Of a DNA stretch of 24,357 nt, positions 22,806 through 24,357 are shown piece by piece. A program made the position numbers and the translations under genes. Source of the DNA: Lentisphaeria bacterium UBA1784. Lineage in GTDB: Bacteria > Verrucomicrobiota > Lentisphaeria > Victivallales > Victivallaceae. The stretch covers positions 1 through 24,357 of the forward strand of contig DCGG01000030.1 of the NCBI GenBank assembly GCA_002315455.1, given 5' to 3'. Within the stretch, counting starts at the first letter, position 1, and every line of letters begins with the position of its first letter. A model generated the notes under the pieces. The model saw nothing but the letters and a program-made list of their open reading frames with translations, did not search any database and was not told where the DNA came from.

Positions 22806-23636
22806 TCACGCCTCCTTTTCCGTCTCCGGGAGCCGGAAGAACAGCATCCCGTTCGCCGTGGTGATCTGCGCCAGTTCCTCCGTGGACACGCCCTTTTCGG
22901 CGGCGGTGCGCGCCGCGATCAGAGGCAGAAATCCGGGATGGTTCTGTTCCCCGCGGTGAGGGACCGGAGCCAGATAGGGCGAATCCGTCTCCAGCAGCAG
23001 ACGCTCCAGCGGGATCGCCTGAAGACCGGCCCGGATGTTGTCCGCCCGTTTGAAGGTCACCATGCCGTTGACGCCGCAGTAGGCGCCCAGCGCAAGAAAA
23101 CGCTCCGCCCACCCGGGGGTCCCTGCGAAACTGTGGATCTCGAAACGTCCGCCCCGGCGGGCAAATGCTTCGAGAAGGCGGTAAGCATCCTCATAGACCT
23201 GCTCCGCGCCGTCCTTGTCCCGCAGGTGGATCACCGCCGGGAGATCCCACTCCAGCGCGAGGTCGAGAAACTCCTCCAGCACCTGCTGCTGAGCGCAGGG
23301 GGCGGAGGTCTCATAGTAGTAGTCCAGCCCCAGTTCGCCGATGGCGACCACCTTGGGCTTGTCTCTGAAAATGCGGAAGTCCGCCCGGTTCGCCAGATAC
23401 TCCGCCGCCTGATGGGGATGGACCCCCACCGCGCAGCATGCCTCCGGGATCATCTCGGCGAAAGCCTGGGAACGGAGACTCTCCACGTAGTCCCCTCCGC
23501 AGGCCAGCATCCGGAGCCGGGTCACGGTCCCGGCGTCGCGCTGGGGAGGGACGGCAAGGGCACTGCGGAGGACGTTGACGAACTCCACCGGAGTGGCTTC
23601 GCCGTAATAGTGCATATGCGTATCAAAGAGTTCCAT
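22806..23636 (-). CDS. TatD-family metal-dependent DNase
   Basis: A 276-residue amidohydrolase-fold protein of the TatD family (3'-5' DNase, sometimes D-aminoacyl-tRNA deacylase). Metal ligands are all present: DTHMH (His7, His9), AIGELGLDYYY (Glu101), VIHLRD (His137), IHSFAG (His168) and LLETDSPYLAP (Asp218). Length is normal (about 260). YEDAYRLLEAFARRGGR lies in the usual variable region. The ribosome site is weak, with GGAG about 13 bases from the ATG. It is upstream of the membrane protein gene and rsmG with tight spacing, so the three form one unit, possibly continuing from the lptF/G-type gene 92 bases upstream. The gap between them holds nothing recognisable. Confidence 0.9.
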   Translation of the reverse strand: MELFDTHMHYYGEATPVEFVNVLRSALAVPPQRDAGTVTRLRMLACGGDYVESLRSQAFAEMIPEACCAVGVHPHQAAEYLANRADFRIFRDKPKVVAIGELGLDYYYETSAPCAQQQVLEEFLDLALEWDLPAVIHLRDKDGAEQVYEDAYRLLEAFARRGGRFEIHSFAGTPGWAERFLALGAYCGVNGMVTFKRADNIRAGLQAIPLERLLLETDSPYLAPVPHRGEQNHPGFLPLIAARTAAEKGVSTEELAQITTANGMLFFRLPETEKEA

Positions 23637-23728
23637 GGTTTTCCGAATTCTCCAGGGCCGCCGCCGCCCGGCAGGAGGCCGTCATCCCGGCGCGATCCCC
23701 CAATCCGGCGAAGCGCTGCGCCCGCAGG

Positions 23729-24357
23729 TCAGTTGTTATCGTGGGCGATCCGCCACACTCCGTAAACAATGAACGCCACCGTGGGGGCAAGGCCGGCGAT
23801 GACCGGATTGACCACCCCGCTCTTGCCCAGCATCTGGAAGATCTGCGCGATCACGATGTAAGCCACGATCACCAGCACCGCGGCGATGATGGCCAGCAGA
23901 CTGCCGGTGCGCTCGTTCTTGGTGGCGAGGGGGATTCCGAGAAACACCGCCAGCACGCAGGACCAAGGGAAAGCGATCCGGTAGAAGAACACGGTCCAGT
24001 AGATGTTCCGGATCTTGTCCGGCTGCCGGTTGGCGGAGTGGAGCACATTCCAGATCACCAGCGTGGAAAGTTCCTCCTTCTCCTTGATGGCATTGAGGAT
24101 GTCGTCCGGCGATTCGGGGATGTCGGTCCTGCTGAAATTGATCTCCTTGAACTTGATCTCCGGATGCATGACGCTGGTCCCGCGGACGGAGGAGATAATC
24201 TCGTCATCCCGATCGTAACTGACGTAATATCCGTCCAGGAAGGTCCACGAACCGGTCCCGTAATTGAACTGCACCGTGCTGGCGTAAATATCCATCCGGC
24301 GCTGAAGCAACTCCTCATTCACCTGCTTGACGGGGTTGGCGGATGAGAGCAGTTTCT
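23729..24357 (-). CDS. LptF/LptG-family LPS export permease, C-terminal part
   Basis: The 5' end lies outside the window; the frame is open to the edge, and the visible 209 residues end at the TGA at 23729. The apparent GTG start at 24322 is internal, since the reading frame continues upstream without a stop. The C-terminal half shows the family layout: a soluble region with short beta-rich segments (about the first 105 residues), then three hydrophobic helices, with FLGIPLATKNERTGSLLAI between the first and second, as in YjgP/YjgQ proteins. LptF and LptG form the inner-membrane part of the LptB2FG complex that extracts lipopolysaccharide. This part alone does not separate LptF from LptG. It fits the envelope theme of the window. 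Confidence 0.85.
   Translation of the reverse strand, partial: KLLSSANPVKQVNEELLQRRMDIYASTVQFNYGTGSWTFLDGYYVSYDRDDEIISSVRGTSVMHPEIKFKEINFSRTDIPESPDDILNAIKEKEELSTLVIWNVLHSANRQPDKIRNIYWTVFFYRIAFPWSCVLAVFLGIPLATKNERTGSLLAIIAAVLVIVAYIVIAQIFQMLGKSGVVNPVIAGLAPTVAFIVYGVWRIAHDNN

Noticed and set aside
1..24357. tRNA, rRNA, CRISPR arrays, insertion sequences, phage or defence genes
   Set aside because: I looked for cloverleaf or CCA-type ends, regular spaced repeats, transposase motifs and terminal repeats, and saw none.

Overview
The window is about 24.4 kb of GC-rich, gene-dense bacterial chromosome holding 18 protein genes, two of them cut by the window edges. I see no rRNA, tRNA, CRISPR array or insertion sequence. 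The organism is Gram-negative: it carries lipid A genes (LpxC, an LpxL/HtrB-type acyltransferase), an LPS export permease (LptF/LptG) and peptidoglycan synthesis (MraY). The mix of an alpha-L-rhamnosidase, an FHA protein with a multi-PEGA lipoprotein, a GAF-SpoIIE phosphatase, and a tandem FabZ next to lpxC fits the PVC superphylum, most likely a gut-type Lentisphaerota (Victivallales-like) bacterium. That placement is an inference from gene content, not a database match.

Layout. 1-2.2 kb: the 3' end of a GH78 rhamnosidase gene converges on an XRE-cupin regulator gene. That gene is divergent from an EamA transporter gene across an AT-rich spacer holding three 15-bp palindromes. 2.2-6.0 kb (minus): a tight FHA / PEGA-lipoprotein / lipid A acyltransferase operon. 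6.2-8.1 kb (plus): mraY, then a CapF/WbjC-type reductase gene lacking the usual cupin domain. 8.1-14.2 kb (minus): carB, a SpoIIE-type phosphatase and a GT39-like membrane glycosyltransferase. 14.4-16.2 kb (minus): lpxC and a tandem-domain fabZ, closed by a good intrinsic terminator. 16.3-17.5 kb (minus): a ROK regulator gene. 17.5-17.86 kb: a structured non-coding stretch ending in a terminator-like hairpin. 17.9-21.6 kb (plus): a MATE transporter gene and recD2. 21.6-24.4 kb (minus): an lptF/G 3' fragment, tatD, a six-helix membrane protein gene and rsmG.

Most of the window serves the cell envelope: lipid A acylation and deacetylation, LPS export, lipid II synthesis, surface sugar modification and acyl-chain supply. 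Regulatory genes (XRE-cupin, ROK, FHA, SpoIIE phosphatase) lie between these.

The most interesting signals are non-coding. (a) A palindromic operator set lies exactly on the two divergent promoters of the XRE-cupin/EamA pair. (b) The 5' leaders of the two unrelated transporter genes (EamA and MATE), 16 kb apart, share a hairpin: same stem, same CGTTGC loop word, same 3' flank. This looks like a possible regulatory RNA family. (c) A multi-hairpin, terminator-ended element sits between the ROK and MATE genes. Among proteins, the tandem FabZ with complementary loss of motifs is the best lead. Everything here was read by eye; no searches or folding programs were run.
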